From Roseimicrobium gellanilyticum (GTDB lineage: Bacteria; Verrucomicrobiota; Verrucomicrobiia; Verrucomicrobiales; Verrucomicrobiaceae): a stretch of DNA of 64,000 nt. The notes under the pieces were generated by a model. It made no database searches. It had not been told where the DNA came from and saw only the letters and a program-made list of their open reading frames with translations. Below are positions 35,111 to 43,514 of this stretch, in pieces; the stretch's first letter is position 1; each line of letters begins with the position of its first letter. Made by a program: the position numbers and the translations under genes. Where the stretch lies: contig NZ_QNRR01000003.1 in NCBI RefSeq assembly GCF_003315205.1, positions 372,001 to 436,000 of the forward strand. Direction: 5' to 3'.

Positions 35111-36336
35111 CACGCAAGATGACGGGTGGTGGCACGACGCGCCCATGCGTCCGCTTCCACGAGTTGGTCCAAGACCGGGTGTGCCACATTGGTGTGCTCC
35201 TGCATCACACGCTCCACGGTTTCCCAGATGGCCGTGAATTTGATGCGGCTGGCCAGGAAGGCCTCCACCGCGACTTCATTCGCAGCGTTCATCACTGCAG
35301 GCAGGGTACCGCCGGCATCCCCCGCCTCACGTGCGAGCCGCAGTGCGGGGAAGACGTCTTCACGCGGCGCTTCAAAATGCAGCGTCGCAAGCTTTGCAAA
35401 ATCCAGCGGCGGGAGATTGTTCGGCACGCGAGCCGGCCAGGTGACGGCATACTGGATAGGAAAACACATGTCACTATGACTGAGCTGGGCGAGCACGGAA
35501 TTGTCCACGAACTCGACCATGCTGTGCACAATGCTCTGGGGATGCACCACCACATCCACACGACTCATGGGCACGCCAAAGAGCCAGTGTGCCTCGATCA
35601 TCTCCAGCCCCTTGTTGAACAAGGTGGCGGAGTCGATGGTGATCTTCCGTCCCATATTCCAGGTAGGATGCTTCAGTGCCTGGGCCACCGTCACGTGCTC
35701 CAGATCCGCGGCCGCCGCCTTGCGAAACGGTCCACCGCTCGCCGTGAGCAGGAGTCGGCGGGTGTGCGAAGGATCGCGTTGCTCCAGGCATTGGAAGATC
35801 GCGTTGTGCTCACTGTCCACGGGGAGCACGCTCACCTTTTTCCGTGCCGCGGAAGACATCACCGCTTCGCCAGCCATGACGAGAATCTCCTTGCTGGCCA
35901 CCGCGAGATCCATGCCCCGCTCGATGGCCTCCAAAGAAGGTGCAAGACCTGCCACACCGACGATGGCCACCAGCACCATGTCTGCATCAGATTCCCGCAC
36001 AATTTCCACGAGGCCGCCATTTCCTGCGAAGACCCGCACGTCCTGCGGCAGCAATTCCCGCGCGCGCCTGGCGGCGTCTTCGTCGGTCACACAGACCTGC
36101 TTCACTCCGGTCTCCGCAACCTGGGCCACGAGGGTATCTACACTGCGTTGCGCAGCGAGGCCGACGATCTCCATGCGATCCGGAATATCGCGCGCCACCT
36201 TCATGGCGCTGGTGCCAATCGAACCGGTGGACCCCAGCACCAGGACCTTGCGCCGACGAACCGGTGCACTTGAGGATGCATTCTTATCCCACGCCTGCTG
36301 GGGCTGGGAGGTCATTCGGTGTGAGATGTCTGCCAT
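35110..36336 (-). CDS. dxr: 1-deoxy-D-xylulose-5-phosphate reductoisomerase
   Basis: About 408 residues, close to the normal 390-400. It converts DXP to MEP in the non-mevalonate isoprenoid pathway. Visible are VLVLGSTGSIGTSAMKV (NADPH loop), LAVASKEILVMAGE, LPVDSEHNAIFQCL, LTASGGPF, HPTWNMGRKITIDSATL and a C-terminal FDNS-like segment. The start is uncertain between 36336 and 36315; upstream residues are Arg-rich and not conserved. The cdsA gene lies upstream on the same strand with about 180 bases between, matching the common cdsA-dxr order, but the third member here is a glycosyltransferase rather than the rseP protease. Confidence 0.95.
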   Translation of the reverse strand: MADISHRMTSQPQQAWDKNASSSAPVRRRKVLVLGSTGSIGTSAMKVARDIPDRMEIVGLAAQRSVDTLVAQVAETGVKQVCVTDEDAARRARELLPQDVRVFAGNGGLVEIVRESDADMVLVAIVGVAGLAPSLEAIERGMDLAVASKEILVMAGEAVMSSAARKKVSVLPVDSEHNAIFQCLEQRDPSHTRRLLLTASGGPFRKAAAADLEHVTVAQALKHPTWNMGRKITIDSATLFNKGLEMIEAHWLFGVPMSRVDVVVHPQSIVHSMVEFVDNSVLAQLSHSDMCFPIQYAVTWPARVPNNLPPLDFAKLATLHFEAPREDVFPALRLAREAGDAGGTLPAVMNAANEVAVEAFLASRIKFTAIWETVERVMQEHTNVAHPVLDQLVEADAWARRATTRHLA

Positions 36337-36513
36337 GCGGTTTGAAGCAGTGGCAACCCTTCGATTGCGACGGCACGCCCGCAAGCGGAAAGCGCTGCGC
36401 GTGCCGGATTCCAAGGCGATGGCACCTGGGGTGGAAATTGACCCGCGAAGCGTCCCCTGCCCACGCCACGAGGCACGGCCATGGCCCCGACCTGTGCCAG
36501 CCCAGCCGGCAGA

Positions 36514-37407
36514 CTACGCCTGGCCAATCACGCGCAGGTAGAAGTAGCAAACAGGCGCGGTGAAGAGCAGGCTGTCCGTGAGGTCGAGGATCCCCCCAAT
36601 ACCGGGCAGCTTGTGACCAGAGTCCTTGATGCTGTGGCAGCGCTTCAGCACGGACTCCGCAAGGTCACCAATCACGGCCGCAATGCAGAGAATGGGCGCC
36701 AGGATGAGCGCCGAGGTCCAGTTGAGCGGTGCGAGCTTGTCCGGCACAATGAACATCATGCTGCACATGGCGACGTAGGCCCCCGTGAAGGCACCACTCA
36801 GTCCCTCCCAAGTCTTTGCCGGACTGATGTGGGGGATCATCTTGTGCTTCCCAAACCAGGAACCAAAAGCATATGCGCCCATGTCACTGAACTTCGTGAC
36901 CATGATGGCCATGAGGAGCAGGTGGGACCCGCTCGCGGCCTGCTCCATGAAGAGAATGCGCGCCAGGAATCCCATCATGAGCGCCGTGTAAATGACGCCG
37001 AAGATGGTGAAATAGATGCGCACCAGCGTATCACGGCCCTCCAACGAATGAGCCAATGCCGGCAGGAAGGCCGCCTGAACGGTCGCGGCGAGGAAGGCCG
37101 CCTCCAGCCACCAGGGGGGCTCCACGCTTTGCGGAATGGATTGCCAGGCCATGACTGCCCAAAAGACGACGCACAGGCCGAAACCGACCCAGCGGTAGGC
37201 TCTGGCCTTCGTGTCCCGGGCCTCCAGGCGGAAGTACTCCGCGGAAGTGCCGATGCCTGCCAGCGCAATCATCAGCAGCAACAGCCAGTCCAGCCCCGTG
37301 AGCAAGCCCACCGTGATGAACGCCCAGAGTGCGAGCGTGCTGCCCAATCGAATGACAAACACCTTCCCCTTGCTGGGAGGCTGAGAAGTGCTCTGGGGCG
37401 CGGACAT
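36514..37407 (-). CDS. cdsA: phosphatidate cytidylyltransferase
   Basis: 297 residues with seven or eight transmembrane helices. The C-terminal signature is recognisable (SVLKRCHSIKDSGHKLPGIGG, then DLTDSLLF), as are KFSDMGAYAFGSWFGKH and SPAKTWEGLSGAFTG, typical of CdsA. It makes CDP-diacylglycerol for phospholipids in the inner membrane. The usual HGG-D-R of the signature reads IGG-D-L here; the substitutions lie at less critical positions. Upstream of dxr. Confidence 0.9.
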   Translation of the reverse strand: MSAPQSTSQPPSKGKVFVIRLGSTLALWAFITVGLLTGLDWLLLLMIALAGIGTSAEYFRLEARDTKARAYRWVGFGLCVVFWAVMAWQSIPQSVEPPWWLEAAFLAATVQAAFLPALAHSLEGRDTLVRIYFTIFGVIYTALMMGFLARILFMEQAASGSHLLLMAIMVTKFSDMGAYAFGSWFGKHKMIPHISPAKTWEGLSGAFTGAYVAMCSMMFIVPDKLAPLNWTSALILAPILCIAAVIGDLAESVLKRCHSIKDSGHKLPGIGGILDLTDSLLFTAPVCYFYLRVIGQA

Positions 37408-37503
37408 GCTGTGGTCGGAAAACGGCCATCAAAGCAAATTGCGCCCATCAGGCAAACAAGACTTTAAGGCGATGTTGAATCCGAATCGTCCCGCTGCACT
37501 CCA

Positions 37504-37524
37504 CTGGTCTGCTCGCCAGACCAG
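37504..37524. promoter_or_regulatory. perfect palindrome, possible operator
   Basis: CTGGTCTG and its exact reverse complement CAGACCAG, separated by five bases, lie in the divergent gap between cdsA and the N-acetylneuraminate-lyase-like gene, 69 bases upstream of the latter. It has no U-tract, so a protein-binding site (GntR-type half sites contain TGGT) is more likely than a terminator. Confidence 0.4.
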
Positions 37525-37592
37525 CATTCTCCCCGCGACGATGCTTCTTCCTTGCCTAGGCTGGCCGCTTTCGCCTCCCCGTTCCAGCCTTC

Positions 37593-38522
37593 ATGAACCT
37601 GCCCGAGTCCCAGCGCCTCATTGGCCTCACCCCTGCCACCCACACGCCGTTCCATCCTGATGGTGCACTCCACCTGGACGCTGTCGCCCCCCTCGCGGCC
37701 CATTTGTTGAAGTGGAAGATCGGTTCCGTCTTCATCGGCGGCAGCACCGGTGAAAGCCACTCTCTCACCCTTCGCGAGCGCCTTGCCCTTACGGAGCGCT
37801 GGATGAGCGTCGTGAAAGGCACGCCCATGCGGGTGATTGTCCACGTCGGTTCCAACTGCCTTGAAGACGCCGCAGCTCTCGCCTCTCACGCCCAGGAACA
37901 CGGTGCGGCAGCCATCTCCGCCCTCGCGCCTTCGTATTTCAAGCCACGCAATTTGGACGCGCTCATCTCCTGCGCAGCCCAGATCGCGGCCGCAGCGCCG
38001 GACACACCCTTCTACCACTACGACATCCCGTCTATGACAGGGGTGTCCTTTTCGATGCCCGAGTTCCTCTCAAAGGCTGCAGAACACATCCCGACCCTGG
38101 CGGGACTGAAGTTCACCAATCCCGATCTCATGGCCTACCTGCAGTGTCTGCAAATGGATCCTGGCTACTGGGACATACCCTGGGGCATGGACGAGTGGAT
38201 GCTTGGTGCTCTGGCCACTGGAGCACGTGGCGCAGTGGGCAGCAGCTTCAACTTTGCGGCCCCAGTGTATCAGCGGCTGATGGCGGCGTTTGCGAAGAAT
38301 GATCTGGACACCGCCCGCCGCGAGCAGCTTCGCAGCACCCAAATCATCAGCACGCTTGCCCGGCACGGATACATGGCCGCCGCAAAGGCGACCATGGAAA
38401 TGCTCAACGTGCCCGTGGGGCCGCCCCGTCTGCCCAACACCGCCCTCGATCACTCCCAGAAGAAGGTGCTCCAGAGCGAGCTGGAATCACTGGGGTTCTT
38501 TGACTGGCTGATGGAGCAATAG
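37593..38522 (+). CDS. dihydrodipicolinate synthase / N-acetylneuraminate lyase family aldolase
   Basis: 309 residues, class I aldolase barrel. Schiff-base Lys173 in LAGLKFTNPD, Tyr143 in FYHYDIPSMTG, and the carboxylate-binding GSTGE (50-54). YHYDIPSMTG and GLKFTN are closer to N-acetylneuraminate lyase than to DapA, so cleavage or formation of a keto-sugar acid such as sialic acid or a 2-keto-3-deoxy acid is likely (inference). Convergent with the nitrilase-family gene, stops six bases apart. The upstream palindrome at 37504 may regulate it. Confidence 0.85.
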   Translation: MNLPESQRLIGLTPATHTPFHPDGALHLDAVAPLAAHLLKWKIGSVFIGGSTGESHSLTLRERLALTERWMSVVKGTPMRVIVHVGSNCLEDAAALASHAQEHGAAAISALAPSYFKPRNLDALISCAAQIAAAAPDTPFYHYDIPSMTGVSFSMPEFLSKAAEHIPTLAGLKFTNPDLMAYLQCLQMDPGYWDIPWGMDEWMLGALATGARGAVGSSFNFAAPVYQRLMAAFAKNDLDTARREQLRSTQIISTLARHGYMAAAKATMEMLNVPVGPPRLPNTALDHSQKKVLQSELESLGFFDWLMEQ

Positions 38523-38528
38523 CGCCGG

Positions 38529-39878
38529 CTATCTGGCATTTACCACCCAAGGAGGACGGTGGCTGGGGATCTGGGCCTTGAAGTCGCCCAGGCTGTGCCA
38601 ATGCTCGCGCTTCTCCAGATCCACCTCCTGCACCACCACGGTGCTCCACTCTTTGGCATAGCTCAGCACCGTGCCGTCGTGTCCGTAGATGGCGGAGAGC
38701 ATCCAGCCGGTCTCAGGCTTTTCGTACGTGCTACTCACCACATACACATGGTTTTCGCACGCGCGGGCTTGGGCGAGCATCGGATTGCACCCCCAAACGG
38801 GCCATGCAATCACCTCGGCGCCATTGATGGTGAGCTGGCGCGCCACCTCGGGGAAGAATCCGTCATAACACACCATCATGCCCACCTTGCCAAAGCGGGT
38901 GGTAAAGACTGGGTACTCGTGCCCCGGAGTCACGCCCGCCTCGACTTCGCTACGCGGCAGGGAACACTTGCGATACTTGCCCGCCACTTTCCCGTCCGGC
39001 CCAATCAGCACCGCCACGTTGTACACCAGGGCGCCATCACGCTCAATGAGACCGGCGACGATGTAGTTGTTGTGCTGTTTCGCCAGTGTGCCGAAGTAAT
39101 CCGTCACACTGCCCGGCACTGTCTCTGCACACTCGACCATGGGTTTGCCACTGCCGTAATAGGTGAGCGTCTCCGGCAGCACCACAAAGTCGGCTTTCTG
39201 CTTCGCAGCCTCGGCGAGCAGGGGTTCAAAGAGGCGGGCTTTTTCCAGCAGCGTCTTTCCCTCGCGAGGCTGGAAGTGAACCGTTGCCAGACGCACCTTG
39301 CGTGAGGGCATCTCAGCCACCTCGGCAAGACCAGCACCGCTCCACTCCACGCGGGCACCTGGCTGCCACTGTAGATACAGTTCCACCATGCCCTTCGTCG
39401 CTCCCGGTGGCACGAGGTAGGTGTCGCTCATTTCCGTCCAGCCATTCTTGGCCACTGCTTTCCGCCTCGGGTACTCGGGCTCTGACTTGGGCGGCTCGCC
39501 TTTGCGATAGGCGGTGAAGGTGGGCTCAGCGTGCTTCACCGGCTTGTCCTGCGCATCGCGCCAGAGGATGCGGGTGATGATGCTGTGGTCGGCATTTTCT
39601 ACGCCGGTCGCCTTGTACCAGACTGAGAAGCGATGCGGCCTGCCTCCCTGCACGGGAAACTCGCCCTTCCATGCCCCCTGCTGTCCCTCACGCTTGTCAG
39701 ACTCAATGACAAACGATCCTTTGCCATCGATGCCCCCTTTCTCTTGATGGGCGAAGTGCGGCGAGATCTCTTCACGTGGCGCCCACGATTGCCAGTTCGA
39801 CGGCGGAGGCGCCCCCTGCAACAGAGAACCGGTGAGCGCGGAGACAAGAAGGGCAGCGCGAAGGATGCTTGCGGTCAT
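38529..39878 (-). CDS. exported carbon-nitrogen hydrolase (nitrilase superfamily)
   Basis: 449 residues from the ATG at 39878, with a signal peptide ([16 protein letters not shown]). Residues 25-190 form a beta-rich module resembling a carbohydrate-binding or jelly-roll domain ([21 protein letters not shown]). The rest is a nitrilase domain with Glu236 ([10 protein letters not shown]), Lys304 (GKYRKCSLP) and Cys337 ([11 protein letters not shown]), the complete catalytic triad. It hydrolyses amide or nitrile bonds of an extracytoplasmic substrate that is not known. Such signal peptide plus binding-module fusions are uncommon in this mostly cytoplasmic family. Confidence 0.87.
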   Translation of the reverse strand: MTASILRAALLVSALTGSLLQGAPPPSNWQSWAPREEISPHFAHQEKGGIDGKGSFVIESDKREGQQGAWKGEFPVQGGRPHRFSVWYKATGVENADHSIITRILWRDAQDKPVKHAEPTFTAYRKGEPPKSEPEYPRRKAVAKNGWTEMSDTYLVPPGATKGMVELYLQWQPGARVEWSGAGLAEVAEMPSRKVRLATVHFQPREGKTLLEKARLFEPLLAEAAKQKADFVVLPETLTYYGSGKPMVECAETVPGSVTDYFGTLAKQHNNYIVAGLIERDGALVYNVAVLIGPDGKVAGKYRKCSLPRSEVEAGVTPGHEYPVFTTRFGKVGMMVCYDGFFPEVARQLTINGAEVIAWPVWGCNPMLAQARACENHVYVVSSTYEKPETGWMLSAIYGHDGTVLSYAKEWSTVVVQEVDLEKREHWHSLGDFKAQIPSHRPPWVVNAR

Positions 39879-39953
39879 GCAGCCCATACGGCGCGGAATG
39901 TGGCGATTTTCCAGCAAAGAGCCGGTTGCACAGGCCCCCTCCACAGGCGATGC

Positions 39954-40289
39954 ATGGGCAGCACCGCACTCATGCCCTGCACGCTAGCCAAACTGCCCTG
40001 CGGCGTCATCTACACTGAGGTCTTTGCCGAGTACCTCGCCGGAGTGTACCTGAAGCACGCCGAGGCCCATCCCCGCCGGGTCATGACGCTGGACTACATC
40101 CGCTGCGCGTCTGGTCCCATGAAGGGGCGTGCCTGGTGGCAGGTGCTGTGGGTGCCTCAGGAAACCGTCCCAGAGTACCGCTGCTACCGCATGGGCCGCA
40201 TCATCGTCCACATTCCCAAGAATGTGCAGCACGGGCTCCGCGAACGTTGCCTGGACTTCGAAAATGGCCGCGTCGTAGTGAAGCCTTGA
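39954..40289 (+). CDS. small hypothetical protein
   Basis: About 111 residues from the ATG at 39954 (39972 also possible). No family recognised. The sequence is basic and beta-rich ([54 protein letters not shown]), with no signal or membrane segment. It starts about 75 bases upstream of the divergent nitrilase gene's start. Codon use looks normal, and the antisense strand has no competing gene, so it is probably real. Confidence 0.5.
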   Translation: MGSTALMPCTLAKLPCGVIYTEVFAEYLAGVYLKHAEAHPRRVMTLDYIRCASGPMKGRAWWQVLWVPQETVPEYRCYRMGRIIVHIPKNVQHGLRERCLDFENGRVVVKP

Positions 40290-40475
40290 TCAAGGGCTCT
40301 GTACGTGAGCACAATGACACGAGTTTTGTCTTTCAAATGAATGCGGCGCAGTGTTTAGTCTGGGCCGCTCATGCGTAAAGCCTTGAGCCTCAACGATAAT
40401 CGCCATTTCTCGGGTCGTCGACCAATGGCGGCAGCGTGCCCGAGTAAGGGCAAAATTCCTGTTTCCTACTAAATT

Positions 40476-42236
40476 GTGGCTCTAGTCTTAGGAATCAACG
40501 CCTGGCACGGCGACTCGTCCGCCGCCATCATCAAGGATGGGAAATTGATCGCCGCTGTCGAAGAGGAGCGTTTCCTGCGCATCAAGCACTGGGCAGGTCT
40601 GCCGGTCGAGTCCATGAAGTACTGCCTGAAGGAGGCGGGCGCGCAGTTTGGCGATCTCGAACACATCGCCATCAATCTCAACCCGCGCGTCAACAACCTC
40701 CGCCGGTTGCTTCACCTCATCCGGCATCGGCCCGACCTCGGGCTGGTGATGGAGCGCCTGCGGAAGCGCAGCAAGGCGAAAAGCGTGGGCGAGAAGATCG
40801 CGGACGCCTTTCCTCAGGAGAAGATGCGCGCCGAGGTGCACCACATCGAGCACCATCTGGCCCACCTGGCGTCCTCCTACCTGTGCAGCCCCTTCGACGA
40901 AGCCGTGAACCTTTCCGTGGACGGCATGGGCGACTTTGCCAGCGCCGCCTGGGGCATGGGCAGAGGCCAGTCTCTCAGCGTGGAGGGGCGCGTATACTTC
41001 CCGCACTCGCTGGGTATCTTCTACTCCGTCATGACCCAGTGGCTGGGCTTCCCCCACTACGGTGACGAGTACAAGATCATGGGCCTGGCCCCCTACGGCA
41101 AGCCCGAACACCTGGATCTGATGCGCCAGATTGTGCGCGTACAGGCGGACGGGACCTTCGAGCTCGACCTGCGGTACTTCCGCCATCATCGCGAGGCAGT
41201 GCCGTACACCTGGGACAAAGGCTCCCCTGAGGTGGGAACGCTCTACACTCCTGCCCTTGAGGAACTGCTCGGTCCGGCGCGCAAGAAGGAGGAACCCCTG
41301 GACCAGCGGCACAAGGACATCGCACGCAGTGTGCAGGCGATGTACGAAGAGGCGTTCTTCGCCATGCTGGCGTCGCTCCACAAGAAGTACCAGTGTGATG
41401 CCCTGACGCTCAGCGGTGGCTGCGCAATGAACTCCGTCGCGAACGGCAAGGTCTTTTCCCGCAGCCCCTTCAAGAAGCTCTACATCCAGAGTGCCGCGGG
41501 TGATGCCGGAGGCGCCATCGGTGCGGGAATGGTCGTGGCGCAGCAACTCGGGGGCGCCAGCGTTCCGCGCCATCACTGCCTGCACGCGTACTGGGGTCCG
41601 CAATTCAGCGAGGAAGACTACAGGTCGCTCCTGAACGCCGAGCAGGCCCGCATTCGCGATGCCGGCTGCGAGGTGACTGCCTACACAGCAGATGAGACAG
41701 AAAAGCTCTGCGCCTCCACTGCGCAGGCCATCAGCGAAGGCAAAGTCATTGGCTGGTTTCAAGGACGCCTGGAGTGGGGTCCGCGTGCGCTGGGAAATCG
41801 CAGCATCCTCGGCGATCCCCGTCGCGCGGACATGAAGGACATTCTGAACGCGAAGATCAAGCGCCGCGAATCTTTCCGTCCCTTTGCGCCGAGTGTGCTG
41901 CGTGAGGCCGTCGGAGAGTGGTTCGAGACAGACGACGACGTGCCCTTCATGATGCAGGTGTACCAGGTCCGCGAAGAGCGTCGCTCAAAAATCCCGGCAG
42001 TGACGCACGTGGATGGCAGCGGCCGCTTGCAGACGGTGTATCGCGAGACCAACCCAATGTATCATCGGGTCATTGAGCACTTCCGCGATCTCACCGGGGT
42101 GCCCATGGTGCTGAACACGAGTTTCAACGAAAACGAACCTGTCGTGTGCCATCCCAAGGAAGCCCTCGATTGCTTTCTCCGCACGAAGATGGATGTGCTG
42201 GTGCTGGGAAACCAGATGCTGCAGCGACGTGGATAG
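40476..42236 (+). CDS. NodU/CmcH-type carbamoyltransferase
   Basis: 586 residues. It transfers a carbamoyl group from carbamoyl phosphate, via an adenylate, to a sugar hydroxyl. N-terminal Kae1-like part: LGINAWHGDSSAAII, EEERFLR, and the metal-binding HHIEHHLAHLASSY, with SVDGMGD, LTLSGGCAMNSVANGK and GDAGGAIGAG. The C-terminal YrdC-like part has GWFQGRLEWGPRALGNRSIL, FRPFAPSVL and PMVLNTSFNENEPVVC. The start is GTG at 40476. First gene of the polysaccharide cluster, so it probably decorates the exported glycan. A decayed second tail of the same family lies at 43397. Confidence 0.93.
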   Translation: MALVLGINAWHGDSSAAIIKDGKLIAAVEEERFLRIKHWAGLPVESMKYCLKEAGAQFGDLEHIAINLNPRVNNLRRLLHLIRHRPDLGLVMERLRKRSKAKSVGEKIADAFPQEKMRAEVHHIEHHLAHLASSYLCSPFDEAVNLSVDGMGDFASAAWGMGRGQSLSVEGRVYFPHSLGIFYSVMTQWLGFPHYGDEYKIMGLAPYGKPEHLDLMRQIVRVQADGTFELDLRYFRHHREAVPYTWDKGSPEVGTLYTPALEELLGPARKKEEPLDQRHKDIARSVQAMYEEAFFAMLASLHKKYQCDALTLSGGCAMNSVANGKVFSRSPFKKLYIQSAAGDAGGAIGAGMVVAQQLGGASVPRHHCLHAYWGPQFSEEDYRSLLNAEQARIRDAGCEVTAYTADETEKLCASTAQAISEGKVIGWFQGRLEWGPRALGNRSILGDPRRADMKDILNAKIKRRESFRPFAPSVLREAVGEWFETDDDVPFMMQVYQVREERRSKIPAVTHVDGSGRLQTVYRETNPMYHRVIEHFRDLTGVPMVLNTSFNENEPVVCHPKEALDCFLRTKMDVLVLGNQMLQRRG

Positions 42237-42240
42237 GACC

Positions 42241-43395
42241 ATGCACGAAGCTTCGGAGTTTGATCCGCATGTGCCCCCTCCCCGTGGCGAGGGACGTGTG
42301 GTCATCTTTTCGAGAAGGAGGTTCTCCCAGAAGGTCTACCGGTCAGCATTTTACGAATTTGAGAATGTCATTGGGACTGTTGACGACGTGGACTATCACG
42401 CTCCAGCGATGCTACGAGCAAGGTCTGCATCCTACCTGGCATCGAGAATGGCGGATAAGATCAAGTTCCGACTCGGGCTGCCCTCTCCGCCAACGACCCA
42501 GGTCGAAGAGAGCCATCTTCCGGGCACCTATGAGCTCGGGTTCGCCATCTTTGAGTACGCCTCTGAAATTCCCACCATCCGATCCATCGCGAACTGGAAA
42601 AAGAATTGCCGCAAGACTGTCTGCTACCTGGGTGAGCACTGGCCGCATGAGTTTTCAAAACCGCAGAAACGAGCGTGTTTTGAGTTGCTTGGCCAGTTCG
42701 ACTTCATCATCTGCCATTGCCCCCAGGTGGGGCAGCTCGAATCGCTGACCGGGCGTCCGTGCCATCACCTTCCAGTGGGCATTGACGCGCTGCGCTTTTG
42801 TCCTCGCTCCCTCAATGCGCCGAGACCCATTGAAGTTTTCAGCATGGGTCGCCGTTCCCCCGCAATTCACCAGGCACTCATGCGCGATGCAGAAGCCGGC
42901 AGAGTATTCTATCTCTATGACACAGCGGCGGGCTTCGATGTGATGAACTGGCGGGAACACCGCGAATTGATCGCAAACAACATCAAGCGCAGCGAATTCT
43001 TCGTCAGCTTCAAGCACAACGTTTCACTTGAGTCCCTCACAGGAGGAGTTGAAGCGGTGGGCGCCCGGTTGTTCGAAGGAGCCGCAGGGGGGGCGATCCA
43101 AATCGGCATGGCGCCAGATTGCGATACCTTTCGGGAGTATTTCGACTGGGAAGATGCCGTGATTCCCATGCCCTACGATTGCACCCACCCGCTGGAGTTC
43201 ATCAAAGATCTCCGCTGGCAGCCGGAACGCCTCGCGGCTGCGCGGCGGAACAGCATTTCGAACACGTTGCGCCGTCATGACTGGAGCCAGCGCTGGAAAC
43301 GGATTCTCCAACTGGTTGACATGCCCCCCATGGAGTCCCTCACGCAACGCGAAAAGGAACTGGCCCGCGCGGAATGCAATCTGCAAGGAAATTGA
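42241..43395 (+). CDS. GT1/GT4-like glycosyltransferase
   Basis: 384 residues from the ATG at 42241, five bases after the carbamoyltransferase stop. GT-B-like: an N-terminal half with FAIFEYASEIPTIRSI, FDFIICHCP and HHLPVGIDALRF; a C-terminal half with IEVFSMGRRSPAIHQAL, SLESLTGGVEAVGARLFEGAAGGA (the acceptor/donor glutamate region) and PMPYD. The donor cannot be read. It is probably a cytoplasmic enzyme of the glycan assembly line. The flanking duplicated carbamoyltransferase tails suggest that this gene arrived or was bracketed by duplication. Confidence 0.75.
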   Translation: MHEASEFDPHVPPPRGEGRVVIFSRRRFSQKVYRSAFYEFENVIGTVDDVDYHAPAMLRARSASYLASRMADKIKFRLGLPSPPTTQVEESHLPGTYELGFAIFEYASEIPTIRSIANWKKNCRKTVCYLGEHWPHEFSKPQKRACFELLGQFDFIICHCPQVGQLESLTGRPCHHLPVGIDALRFCPRSLNAPRPIEVFSMGRRSPAIHQALMRDAEAGRVFYLYDTAAGFDVMNWREHRELIANNIKRSEFFVSFKHNVSLESLTGGVEAVGARLFEGAAGGAIQIGMAPDCDTFREYFDWEDAVIPMPYDCTHPLEFIKDLRWQPERLAAARRNSISNTLRRHDWSQRWKRILQLVDMPPMESLTQREKELARAECNLQGN

Positions 43396-43396
43396 A

Positions 43397-43466
43397 ACCC
43401 ACGATGTTTCATCCAAAAAAGCACCCGCTTGTTTTCTCCGCATAAAGATGGATGTACTGGTGCTGA
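43397..43466 (+). pseudogene. remnant of a second carbamoyltransferase 3' end
   Basis: Bases 43427-43466 match 42168-42207, the tail of the carbamoyltransferase gene, at 34 of 40 positions. Both encode CFLR-KMDVLVL. Upstream, 43410-43426 aligns with 42150-42167 after a one-base deletion (HPK motif), so the copy is frameshifted. No start or body of the gene remains. Confidence 0.75.
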
Positions 43467-43514
43467 GTTGTATACAACCACCCCACCAGCAACCAAGTAC
43501 TCCGCAAGCAATTC

